From an uncultured Clostridia bacterium (lineage in GTDB: Bacteria; Bacillota; Clostridia; TANB77; CAG-508): DNA of 64,000 nt. A model generated the notes under the pieces. The model was not told where the DNA came from and made no database searches. It saw nothing but the letters and a program-made list of their open reading frames with translations. Both the position numbers and the translations under genes were made by a program. Shown here in pieces: positions 54,186 through 61,883 of this stretch; position 1 is the stretch's first letter; each line of letters starts with the position of its first letter. Location of the stretch: the NCBI GenBank assembly GCA_934182605.1, contig CAKPRQ010000003.1, positions 1 through 64,000 on the forward strand. The letters run 5' to 3'.

Positions 54186-55478
54186 TTAATTTTCAATTTC
54201 ATTTTCCAATTCTTCTATATTCAATTTTTCTTCAATACCTATATTTTCAAGCACTTCATATACTAATTCAATTTCTAAAGATTCATTACTCTTATCTACT
54301 ATAACTTGCTTATCTGTTATTATACTATTTATATCTTCAACTTCGCTATTATTTTGTTTAATTTCACCTAATAACTCTTCTTCAAGTTGACTTACTAATT
54401 TATTTTTTAATTCTTCCTCAGTATATGTTTTTTCTAGAATTTCACATTCTTTATTAGTTATTTTTATTATTTCTATAGGTAAATAAAAATTTGAAAATAA
54501 TTCTAATTTTTTGTTCTCTACTATTTTATCACATTTTTTGAAATTTGTAAGTACTTTATACAAATTTATTTGAAAATTATTAAATTTTATTGAATATTTT
54601 TCTTCCACATTTCCAGTTTCTATTTTTATAGATTGTTTAAAATTCTCTTTTGCCTTTTTACTATACCATACTTTAGCTTGTATATCACCTCTACTATGTA
54701 CATATTCCCTGCCCGTGTACTTACCTTCTATCCATCCAGCTATCAACATATCTCCCTTTCTAACAATATCTCCTACTTTAACTTGTGGAGTACCATTTTG
54801 TGCAGAAAATTTATATATACTCCCTTCTTTATCTGCTACAATATTACAATAATCATTATCATCTACAATATCAGGTTTTTCAGTAGAAAAAACAATTTCA
54901 ACTATAGCATTAGTTCCCTGCATATTAATACCGATCCAAGCTATATCATCTCTTCTCAGCCTAATATTATTAACAATAGTATTAACATTTATATCGCTCT
55001 TTAATTTCCCTATTTTAAGACCAGCCTCCTCTAAGTTATGTATTATTTCTTCTTTATTATATTCTACCGTACCATCATCGTCTTTTACATTTATATCTAT
55101 ATTCCACAAAAATTGGGAAAGAACTAGTAGGGCAACAACTACTAAAAATAAACAAAGAATAAAAATTTTTCTTTTTTTGTATCTATAAAAAATAAAAGGT
55201 AAACCTTTCTTATTCACAATTTTTACTTTACATTTGGTCTTACTAGCTATTCTTTTAATTCTCTTAAAATCTTCAATACTAATATTAACATACATTATAG
55301 TAGCTCTTTTTCTCTCTATATTCCATAAGATTATATTTTGGCTTCTACATATATTAATAAATCTCTCTAAAAACATACCTTCAACAAATATATTTACATA
55401 ACCTTTTACATATTTTAAAGGAGACGTTTTATCTGTTTTATAAAACATTACACTTTTCAAAATAAAATTACTCCTCAC
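54186..55478 (-). CDS. yqfD: Sporulation protein YqfD
   Basis: 430 residues. YVNIFVEGMFLERFINICR at the start, a membrane helix (about 100-122), GIKIGKLKSDINVNTIVNNI-like text (AGLKIGKLKSDINVN), DDIAWIGINMQGTNAIVEIV and GDMLIAGWIEGKYTG. This is the YqfD/SpoIV-like family, needed for full spore formation and controlled by sigma-E in Bacillus. It overlaps yqfC by 11 bp. Confidence 0.93.
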   Translation of the reverse strand: MRSNFILKSVMFYKTDKTSPLKYVKGYVNIFVEGMFLERFINICRSQNIILWNIERKRATIMYVNISIEDFKRIKRIASKTKCKVKIVNKKGLPFIFYRYKKRKIFILCLFLVVVALLVLSQFLWNIDINVKDDDGTVEYNKEEIIHNLEEAGLKIGKLKSDINVNTIVNNIRLRRDDIAWIGINMQGTNAIVEIVFSTEKPDIVDDNDYCNIVADKEGSIYKFSAQNGTPQVKVGDIVRKGDMLIAGWIEGKYTGREYVHSRGDIQAKVWYSKKAKENFKQSIKIETGNVEEKYSIKFNNFQINLYKVLTNFKKCDKIVENKKLELFSNFYLPIEIIKITNKECEILEKTYTEEELKNKLVSQLEEELLGEIKQNNSEVEDINSIITDKQVIVDKSNESLEIELVYEVLENIGIEEKLNIEELENEIEN

Positions 55479-55764
55479 CTTCTAATTCAATTTTTTCAAA
55501 AACACCTGTTAATAAAATATCATCTTCATTAATATTTTTTAAATTGAAATTATGTCCAGTTATGTTTATAACACCTATATACGTGTTAATTCTTACGTAT
55601 AACTCTTCATACTCTAAAATTCCTTTATAATTTTCTATTAACATTTCTTCAAAACCTAATATTGTTATTTTAGGAATTCCACTAGAAATTTCTTTTGGCA
55701 TTTCTAAAATCTCGTCTATAAAATTTATCTTTTTTCCTCTATTTTGAGGTTTCTTTTTTTTCAT
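55468..55764 (-). CDS. yqfC: Sporulation protein YqfC (YabP family)
   Basis: 98 residues. FIDEILEMPKEISSGIPKIT, ILGFEEMLIENYKGILEYEE and VRINTYIGVINITGHNFNL match YabP/YqfC, small spore-coat-associated proteins. The basic leader KKKKPQNRGKK is typical. It is the first gene of the yqfCD operon, and a leader hairpin precedes it. Confidence 0.92.
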   Translation of the reverse strand: MKKKKPQNRGKKINFIDEILEMPKEISSGIPKITILGFEEMLIENYKGILEYEELYVRINTYIGVINITGHNFNLKNINEDDILLTGVFEKIELEGEE

Positions 55765-56171
55765 TTTTGAAAATCATTCCTTCCAGTTTGATTTTTCCAT
55801 TTAAAATTATTTATTATTAAAATATATGATAAATTAAAGAAAAAAGAACAGCATTGTTCCTTAAAATAATACTGTTCTTTATATTTATATAATTTTTATA
55901 TAAACATTTTCTATATATTTCGACTTTTTCTTACAATTGCAAGGTTTTTATGGAAAAAATTTTTTGAAAAATTTATTAAAATATATTTACAAATTTAAAA
56001 TTTTATATTACAATAATTATGTTATTATTACTCATCTATATTTTGCTATTAGTAATTTATACAATAACACTTATTTTAATTCATATATTCAAAAAATCTT
56101 TTGAATATATCCAGAAACCATAAATAAACTATTGACTTATATTTTACTTAATGATAAAATAAAGAAAGAAG
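55765..56171. other. Intergenic region with a leader hairpin, a palindrome and a promoter
   Basis: No genes. A terminator-like hairpin for the minus strand lies at 55843-55880 (AAAGAACAG / CTGTTCTTT, then TTTTTTCTTTAA), about 80 nt before yqfC. It may be an attenuator. A 12-bp perfect palindrome, ATATATTCAAAA / TTTTGAATATAT, lies at 56083-56110. The promoter for the Rpn-type gene follows at 56132. Confidence 0.65.
56132..56160 (+). promoter_or_regulatory. Promoter of the second Rpn-type nuclease gene
   Basis: TTGACT (56132-56137), 17-bp spacer, TAAAAT (56155-56160), the same as in front of the paralog at 15950. The start point would be near 56167, five bases before the GTG. Confidence 0.78.
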
Positions 56172-57065
56172 GTGAATCCTGTAAAAAATAATGTTCCGAC
56201 TAATGATGTGATTTTTCAACTTATTTTTGGCAGAAATAAAAACAAACATTTAACAGATAATTTTATAAAATCTATATTTTATTATATAAATGAAAGTAAT
56301 GATTTGAATAATATACGTATTAAATCAGAAGTCTCTTTAGAAAAGTTAAAAATACGAGATAAATCCATAAGGTTAGATATAATAGCCGAATATAATGAAA
56401 AAATAGTTTGCATAGAAATGCAAAATAAAAATTATAATAATATTTACGAACGTGCTAGATTTTATGCTTCTAAAATTGATTCTAATAATCTAAATAAAGG
56501 AGAAAAATATATTAGTCTAAAACCACTTACAATGATTATTATCTTAAATTACATACCAAAAGAATTAGAAAATTCTAAAATATTACAAAACTTAATTACG
56601 ATAGATGATTATAATAATAACAAAAATATTAATATTGGACTAAAATACATATTTATTTTTCTTCCAAAATTAAAAGATTTTAATAAAGAAAATTTAGATA
56701 ATGATTTTTTTAAGTGGTTAAAATTTTTAGAATATAAAGATATGGAGGTGATTGAACGTATGGCTAAAGAAAATAAATTTATAAACGATGCTAAAAAAGA
56801 AATGTTTATTCTTACTGCTGAACAAGAAGAAAAAAACTATCAAAGATTTCGAGAGAATTATTTAATAGATAGAAAATTTGATCGTGCAGAATTTCTTGAA
56901 ATTGGCAAAAAAGAAGGCAAAAAAGAAGGTATCACTATTGGTAAGAGACAAAGTTTACTCAATTTTGCTAGAAAAATGTTAATTGAAAAATATAATATTC
57001 AGGAAATAATTAAATTAACTGGTTTGTCTGAAAATGAAATTAATAAGTTAGCTAAAACTATTTAA
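56172..57065 (+). CDS. Rpn family PD-(D/E)XK nuclease / putative transposase, copy 2
   Basis: 297 residues, paralogous along its whole length to 15950-16834. TNDVIFQLIFGRNKNKHLTD opens the protein. The PD-(D/E)XK acids are in RLDIIAEYNEKIVCIEMQNK. IYERARFYASKID and the C-terminal repeat IGKKEGKKEG, then the closing ARKMLIEKYNIQEIIKLTGL, are shared. Start GTG 56172 overlaps AGAAGG, the same odd arrangement as in copy 1. The conservation of palindrome, promoter and start suggests that the whole unit was duplicated or transposed. Confidence 0.85.
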   Translation: MNPVKNNVPTNDVIFQLIFGRNKNKHLTDNFIKSIFYYINESNDLNNIRIKSEVSLEKLKIRDKSIRLDIIAEYNEKIVCIEMQNKNYNNIYERARFYASKIDSNNLNKGEKYISLKPLTMIIILNYIPKELENSKILQNLITIDDYNNNKNINIGLKYIFIFLPKLKDFNKENLDNDFFKWLKFLEYKDMEVIERMAKENKFINDAKKEMFILTAEQEEKNYQRFRENYLIDRKFDRAEFLEIGKKEGKKEGITIGKRQSLLNFARKMLIEKYNIQEIIKLTGLSENEINKLAKTI

Positions 57066-57107
57066 TTTGTTATATCACAATTAAAAAATTAGTTAATAGT
57101 ATACAAT

Positions 57108-57156
57108 AACCTCAAATTATATTTCTTTATTTGAAATTATAATTTGAGGTTTAAAA
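57108..57156. terminator. Bidirectional terminator between the Rpn-type gene and obg
   Basis: AACCTCAAATTATA / TATAATTTGAGGTT, 14-bp perfect stem, followed by TTAAAAATAA. Confidence 0.88.
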
Positions 57157-57163
57157 ATAAATT

Positions 57164-58453
57164 TTATTCATACCATTCAAATTCCCAGCCATTAAAGATA
57201 ACTATATCTCCTTCTTTAATACCTAAGTTTTTCAACTTAGCATTTACGCCTAATCTTTCTAATCCTTTATGGAAATAATGTGTAGATTCATTATCGTCTA
57301 AATTTACTCTTGCTATTAATCTTTCTACAGCTTTACCTTCTACAATAAAGTTTTTATTTTCTTTTCTTACTATTACTTCATCTTTATCCTCATTTAATGT
57401 ATATACTTTTCTTTCTTCTACATCCACAACTTCCTCTTTATGTAAAGTTTTTAAAACTTCTGCTACATGATTCATAAGTTCCTTTAACCCTTTATTGGTA
57501 GCAGCAGATATCTTAAATAATTCCATATTATTTTCTTTTGCTAATTTTTCTATGGCTTTTATATTTTCATTATTATTTCTTTCTTCTTCAGGGATTATAT
57601 CTATTTTATTTGCTACTATTATTTGCTTTCTAGTACTTAATTTTTCACTATATTTTTTCAATTCTTTATTTATTATTTTAAAATCTTCTACAGGATTACG
57701 CCCTTCTGAACCCGATACATCTAAAACATGTAATAATAAACGTGTTCTTTCTATATGTCTTAAGAATTGTAAACCTAACCCTACACCTTCTGAAGCTCCT
57801 TCAATAACTCCAGGAATATCCGCTAAAACAAAACTATCTCCATGTTCTGTTTTTACAACGCCCAAATTAGGTTGAATTGTTGTAAAATGGAAATTAGCAA
57901 TTTTAGGTTGTGCCTTAGTAACCATTGATAATATTGTAGACTTGCCTACATTTGGAAAACCTAGTAAACCTACATCTGCTAAAAGTTTTAATTCTAAAAT
58001 TAGTTCTTTTTCAATTCCCTTTTCTCCATCTTCAGCAAACCTAGGAGCTTGTCTAGTCGAAGTAGCAAAATGAGAATTACCTCTACCACCTCTACCGCCT
58101 TTTAAAACTAATTCAGATTGATTTTCTTCAGATAAATCTACTATGACTTCTCCAGTTTCAGCATCCTTAACTACCGTTCCTAAAGGAACTTTTATATATA
58201 AATCCTTACCAGATTTGCCATAACAACGAGCTCCTCTACCATTTTCTCCATCTTCTGCTTTATATTTTTTATTATATCTAAAATTTATTAATGTATTACT
58301 ATCTTTATCAACTACAAAATATACGTCTCCACCTTTTCCGCCATCTCCGCCATCTGGTCCACCATTAGCTACATACTTTTCAGTCCAAAAACTTATTGCT
58401 CCGTCTCCACCATTACCTGATTTCACTAAAATTTTTGTATAATCAACAAACAT
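57164..58453 (-). CDS. obgE: GTPase Obg
   Basis: 429 residues. The glycine-rich OBG fold (GGDGGDGGKGGDVYFVVD, GGRGGRGNSHFATSTRQAP) is followed by the G domain (G1 GFPNVGKST, G3 DIPGVIEGASEG, G4 NKID) and the C-terminal OCT domain (about 355-429). Obg acts in 50S assembly, stringent response and sporulation. Start ATG 58453 follows AGGAGGC. Single gene with its own terminator. Confidence 0.96.
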   Translation of the reverse strand: MFVDYTKILVKSGNGGDGAISFWTEKYVANGGPDGGDGGKGGDVYFVVDKDSNTLINFRYNKKYKAEDGENGRGARCYGKSGKDLYIKVPLGTVVKDAETGEVIVDLSEENQSELVLKGGRGGRGNSHFATSTRQAPRFAEDGEKGIEKELILELKLLADVGLLGFPNVGKSTILSMVTKAQPKIANFHFTTIQPNLGVVKTEHGDSFVLADIPGVIEGASEGVGLGLQFLRHIERTRLLLHVLDVSGSEGRNPVEDFKIINKELKKYSEKLSTRKQIIVANKIDIIPEEERNNNENIKAIEKLAKENNMELFKISAATNKGLKELMNHVAEVLKTLHKEEVVDVEERKVYTLNEDKDEVIVRKENKNFIVEGKAVERLIARVNLDDNESTHYFHKGLERLGVNAKLKNLGIKEGDIVIFNGWEFEWYE

Positions 58454-58540
58454 TATTTGCCTCCTAAATATTTAATCACTAGTATATATTTTACTATAAA
58501 ATCGGTAAAATATCAAGAAATATTTAATATATCTTATTTA

Positions 58541-58697
58541 AAGCGTAACAATTCAGCAGGTATTTAACTAAAGCTTGTTATATAGCTATTTGCAAGTCAA
58601 GACCTTGATTGTGCCACCCTAGCTATGTTTTGACTAAAAATAGCTATATAGCAAGCTTTTTAAAGATTATGACCTTAGTTGTTACTTTAAAGCTTTT
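58541..58697. repeat. MITE-like hairpin element, family C
   Basis: About 155 bp between obg and bofA. The arms pair: AAAGCTTGTTATATAGCTAT with ATAGCTATATAGCAAGCTTT, AGTCAA with TTGACT, and outer GTAACAA with TTGTTAC. The loop contains GACCTTGATTGTGCCACCC. A partial relative lies at about 360-405. Confidence 0.8.
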
Positions 58698-58756
58698 ATA
58701 AAATAATGAATAAAACGATACAAGGACTCATACATATTAGTAATGGAGGTAAATTT

Positions 58757-59021
58757 ATGGATTTTACTGCACTACTAACAATTATTGCTTGTATTTGTTT
58801 TATATTTATTATAGGAAAAGTATTTATAATTCCACTAAAAGTAATATTCAAACTTATCTTAAACTCAATATTAGGTGGAATTCTAATTTTCTTAATAAAT
58901 ATCTTTGCACAAAGTTTTAATTTTCATATTGGTTTAAACCTATTAACAGCAATTTTTGTTGGACTTTTAGGCATTCCTCGGTGCTATTATTTTAGTACTT
59001 ATTCAACTGTTACTGATTTAG
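58757..59021 (+). CDS. bofA: Pro-sigma-K processing inhibitor BofA, frame broken at a CGG codon
   Basis: Start ATG 58757 (MDFTALLTIIACICFIFII), 7 nt after GGAGG. The BofA core is clear: KVFIIPLKVIFKLILNSILG, FLINIFAQSF, HIGLNLLTAIFVGLLGIP. Then comes CGG at 58979-58981. Unshifted, the frame reads TGC TAT TAT TTT and runs antisense through glmS. Skipping C 58979 gives GAIILVLIQLLLI and a stop at 59019-59021, an 87-residue protein with the canonical 'GIPG' and hydrophobic tail. BofA holds SpoIVFB inactive until late sporulation. The corrected gene overlaps the 3' end of glmS by 23 bp instead of 70 bp or more. Confidence 0.9.
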
Positions 59022-60810
59022 CCAAATTTCTTGGCTTATCTACATCTAAAGATTTTTCTTTTGCGGCATAGTATGATATAAGTTGTAAAGGTATAACAGA
59101 TAATATTGGTGATAATAATTTATTTATTTTTGGTATATTTATAACATAATCAAAATTGTCACTTTCTATTTCTTGATTTGTTACTACAATACTTTTTGCA
59201 CCTCTACTTATTACTTCTTGCATATTACTTACAGATTTTTCCACCAAATCTTCATCAGTAATTATTCCAATTACAGGAACGTCTTTTTCTATTAATGCTA
59301 TTGGACCATGTTTTAATTCACCAGATGAATAACTTTCTGCATGAATATATGATATTTCTTTTAATTTTAATGCTCCTTCTTCTGCTACTGAATAATCTAC
59401 TCCTCTTCCTATAAAGAACACATCTCTATTATTTATAATATCTTTAACTACATTATGATATAACTCTTTATTTTCTAAAATGAAATTGATTTTTGAACCT
59501 ATATTAGGTAATTCTGCTTTCAATTCTTCAATAATCTTATTATCTACTCTATTCAATTTTTCTGCAAAATCCATTGCCATTAATGTTAATAATGCAATTT
59601 GTGAAGTATATGCCTTTGTTGAAGCTACCGCAATTTCTGGTCCGGCTAATGTATATACTGAATAATCAGCTTCTCTAGTTATTGAACTGCCTTTTACATT
59701 TGTAACAGCTACTGTTTTTGCCTCTTTAGATTTAGCTAATTTTAAAGCAGCTATTGTATCTGCAGTTTCACCAGATTGGCTAATAAATATTGCTAAAGTT
59801 TTATTATCTATAATTGGATTTCTATATCTAAATTCAGAAGCCACTTCTACTAAAGTTTCAATTCTACATAGTGCTTCAAAAATATTTTTAGCTACTGTTC
59901 CGGCATTTTTAGCAGTACCACAAGCAACAATTACTATTTTATTCAAATCTTTTAAGTAATCTTTTGGTAGGTCTAAACCTTTTAAATTTTCAATATCAAA
60001 AGTTTCTTCTACTTTTCTTGGTTGCTCAAAAATCTCTTTTAACATATAATCTTCAAAATTACCTTTATCTGCAGCTGAATTTTCCCAATCTATTATTTTA
60101 GCTTCTTTTTTTATACTTTCTAAATCATTACTATAAAATTCAATTTTAGTTTTAGTTATAACAGCAAATTCTTTTTCACCTAAATAGTAAAACACATTAG
60201 TATAACATAAAACAGCAGGAACATCTGAACATATATAATTTTCTCCAACACCCTTTCCTATTACTAAAGGACTATCTTTTCTAGTAATAATTATTTCACC
60301 TGAATTATAAGTAGAAAGTATTTCTAAAGCATAACTACCTATTAAATCATCTGTAGCTCTTTTTACTGCATGTAAAAAATCTTCATAATTATTTAATTTA
60401 TAATAATAATCTATTAAATTAGGTATAACCTCTGTATCTGTATCTGATAAGAAAACATAACCTTTATCCAATAAAAAATTTTTTAATTCTACATAATTCT
60501 CAATTATTCCATTATGTACAACGGCAATTTTTCCTTCATTATCTAAATGAGGGTGAGAATTTCTTGTAGAAGGTTCACCATGAGTTGCCCATCTTGTATG
60601 AGCTATCCCTAAATTTCCTGTAAATTCACTTATATTTTTATCATCAACTAAATTTTTAACTCTTCCCTTACATTTTAAGCAATCTATGTTATTATTATTT
60701 TCAACTGCAAAACCTGCAGAATCATATCCTCTATATTCTAATTTTAATAATCCTTCTAATAATATTTTCTTTGCATCTTTATTTCCTACATACCCTACTA
60801 TTCCACACAT
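58999..60810 (-). CDS. glmS: Glutamine-fructose-6-phosphate aminotransferase
   Basis: 603 residues. The catalytic Cys2 of the glutaminase domain (MCGIVGYVG, EYRGYDSAGFAV) is followed by two SIS domains (FISQSGETADTIAALKLAK, STKAYTSQIALLTLMAMD) and the conserved end KPRNLAKSVTVE. It makes glucosamine-6-phosphate for peptidoglycan. The 5' region has no sequence resembling the glmS ribozyme core. A 9-bp palindrome at 60861-60880 may be an operator. Confidence 0.96.
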   Translation of the reverse strand: MCGIVGYVGNKDAKKILLEGLLKLEYRGYDSAGFAVENNNNIDCLKCKGRVKNLVDDKNISEFTGNLGIAHTRWATHGEPSTRNSHPHLDNEGKIAVVHNGIIENYVELKNFLLDKGYVFLSDTDTEVIPNLIDYYYKLNNYEDFLHAVKRATDDLIGSYALEILSTYNSGEIIITRKDSPLVIGKGVGENYICSDVPAVLCYTNVFYYLGEKEFAVITKTKIEFYSNDLESIKKEAKIIDWENSAADKGNFEDYMLKEIFEQPRKVEETFDIENLKGLDLPKDYLKDLNKIVIVACGTAKNAGTVAKNIFEALCRIETLVEVASEFRYRNPIIDNKTLAIFISQSGETADTIAALKLAKSKEAKTVAVTNVKGSSITREADYSVYTLAGPEIAVASTKAYTSQIALLTLMAMDFAEKLNRVDNKIIEELKAELPNIGSKINFILENKELYHNVVKDIINNRDVFFIGRGVDYSVAEEGALKLKEISYIHAESYSSGELKHGPIALIEKDVPVIGIITDEDLVEKSVSNMQEVISRGAKSIVVTNQEIESDNFDYVINIPKINKLLSPILSVIPLQLISYYAAKEKSLDVDKPRNLAKSVTVE

Positions 60811-60860
60811 TTTTTAATCATTCCTTTCAAATATTTTATTATATAATATTTCATACATTT

Positions 60861-60880
60861 ATATTATGTGAACATAATAT
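60861..60880. promoter_or_regulatory. Perfect palindrome upstream of glmS
   Basis: ATATTATGT-GA-ACATAATAT, 9-bp arms with a 2-nt spacer, about 50 bp before the glmS start. Candidate operator. Confidence 0.45.
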
Positions 60881-60996
60881 GTTTACTGTGAGTCTAAACA
60901 AAATGAATATCATCCGTACTTCAATATGCTTAATTTCGTTTGGCTGATTTTTTCATTATACTATAATTTTTCTAAAATTGCAAATTTCTACATAAC

Positions 60997-61025
60997 TTGA
61001 CTTTTTGAAAAAAATGTATTATAAT
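60997..61025 (+). promoter_or_regulatory. Strong promoter of the GC-rich gene
   Basis: TTGACT (60997-61002), 17-bp spacer, TATAAT (61020-61025), in host-like AT-rich DNA 37 bp before the ATG. Confidence 0.88.
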
Positions 61026-61061
61026 GTATGTATCGTTAATTTATTACAGTAGGAGGCTAAA

Positions 61062-61412
61062 ATGCCCAGTTTGCCCAAGTCCATCAATTGCAAGGACCTG
61101 CCCATCAACCCTGCCCAACACCCCGGCTATGCCGAAAGTGGAGTCGTGATTATCGAGGGATTTTCTCCCTACAGTCACATGTCCCTCAAGAAAGTTGACG
61201 AACACACTGTGGAAGTGTGTTTGAACGGAAATAAGACAACGTTTGATCTTCGTGACAACAACGTTAAGGTAACTTTCTATAAGGATGGTGTTTCTTTCTA
61301 CAACTATGGATACTATTCGTATTCCATGGTGATAAGGGGTGTGCCTGAGCACAAGCTCTATCAGCTTGAGGAGTGCAAGAAGTTCCTCAAGACAATGGGG
61401 TGGAACGGCTAA
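61062..61412 (+). CDS. GC-rich orphan gene (116 aa) of unknown function
   Basis: ATG 61062 follows AGGAGG at ideal distance. The product (SINCKDLPINPAQHPGYAES, VVIIEGFSPYSHMSLKK, NVKVTFYKDGVSFYNYGYYS, LYQLEECKKFLKTMGW) is soluble and probably a small beta-barrel with a C-terminal helix. I do not recognise it. The gene is about half G+C with codons such as CTC, CCC, CTG and GTC, against roughly a quarter to a third G+C around it. The change in composition begins at the ATG and ends at a GC-rich terminator. Promoter and ribosome binding site are strong. Recent transfer fits the pattern best. Confidence 0.8.
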   Translation: MPSLPKSINCKDLPINPAQHPGYAESGVVIIEGFSPYSHMSLKKVDEHTVEVCLNGNKTTFDLRDNNVKVTFYKDGVSFYNYGYYSYSMVIRGVPEHKLYQLEECKKFLKTMGWNG

Positions 61413-61432
61413 GGGCTAAGCCACGCAAAACA

Positions 61433-61462
61433 GCCGGGGATACTATCCCCGGCTTCTTATTA
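61433..61462 (+). terminator. Terminator of the GC-rich gene
   Basis: GCCGGGGAT / ATCCCCGGC stem with a 3-nt loop, then TTCTTATTAT. It shares the high G+C of the gene, so it arrived with it. Confidence 0.9.
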
Positions 61463-61504
61463 TAATAATAGATACATTTAAAAAATTTTAATTACTAAAT
61501 ATTG

Positions 61505-61756
61505 TCATTTACATCCATTTCTTTTGCAATCTTTACAAAGGTAATATATAATTAACCCTGCTAAAACTGCAACCAAAAGTGTTAATAATACTATAAATGC
61601 ACCTAATCCTATAAGTGAAAATAATCCTGTTACAGCACCTATTAAAACACCTACTGCAAAAGACAATAAAAATGCAAATAAAGATATTAAAAATAATAAG
61701 CAACAACAGCTATTATTTCTTACTTTTTTACAGCTTATACTTACTTGTGGTTCCAT
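61505..61756 (-). CDS. Cys-rich small two-helix membrane protein
   Basis: 83 residues from ATG 61756 (MEPQVSISCKKVRNNSCCCL). Two or three hydrophobic segments span about 19-73 (LLSFAVGVLIGAVTGLFSL), and the tail is CKDCKRNGCK. A GTG at 61765 overlaps AGGAGG, so the ATG seven bases after it is preferred. Clusters of Cys at both ends on the same side of the membrane could bind a metal or form disulfides. The function is unknown. Its translation start lies in a perfect hairpin. Confidence 0.72.
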   Translation of the reverse strand: MEPQVSISCKKVRNNSCCCLLFLISLFAFLLSFAVGVLIGAVTGLFSLIGLGAFIVLLTLLVAVLAGLIIYYLCKDCKRNGCK

Positions 61757-61787
61757 ACTATCCACCTCCTATACAGTTATGTGGATA
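61753..61787 (-). promoter_or_regulatory. Start-site hairpin of the Cys-rich membrane protein gene
   Basis: ATACTATCCAC (5' arm in the mRNA) and GTGGATAGTAT (3' arm) form an 11-bp perfect stem. The loop and stem base hold the AGGAGG site, and the stem ends inside the AUG start. In RNA this would hide ribosome binding. Confidence 0.7.
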
Positions 61788-61822
61788 GTATATTATATGC
61801 TAGTTTCTGATATATTGTTAAT

Positions 61823-61857
61823 AAGCTATTTAATTTTATACTAAAATTAAATAGCTT
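61823..61857 (-). terminator. Hairpin after the TPR gene
   Basis: AAGCTATTTAATTTTA / TAAAATTAAATAGCTT, 16-bp perfect stem with a 3-nt loop. The T-run is weak, but its position just after the stop of the 61884 gene suits a terminator. Confidence 0.8.
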
Positions 61858-61883
61858 ACTTTCAAATAAAATATTATTATGAT

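Noticed and set aside
58706..59071. A 121-residue plus-strand frame with an unusual C-terminus running across glmS
   Set aside because: The N-terminal extension has no ribosome binding site, and the last 47 residues are out-of-frame and antisense sequence. The real gene is bofA, 58757-59021, with the CGG break.
60811..61000. glmS ribozyme upstream of glmS
   Set aside because: No sequence resembling the conserved ribozyme core was found; only a short palindrome is present.
61044..61352. A 102-residue minus-strand frame opposite the GC-rich gene
   Set aside because: It mirrors the plus-strand gene, which has the promoter, ribosome binding site and terminator. The minus frame has none of these.
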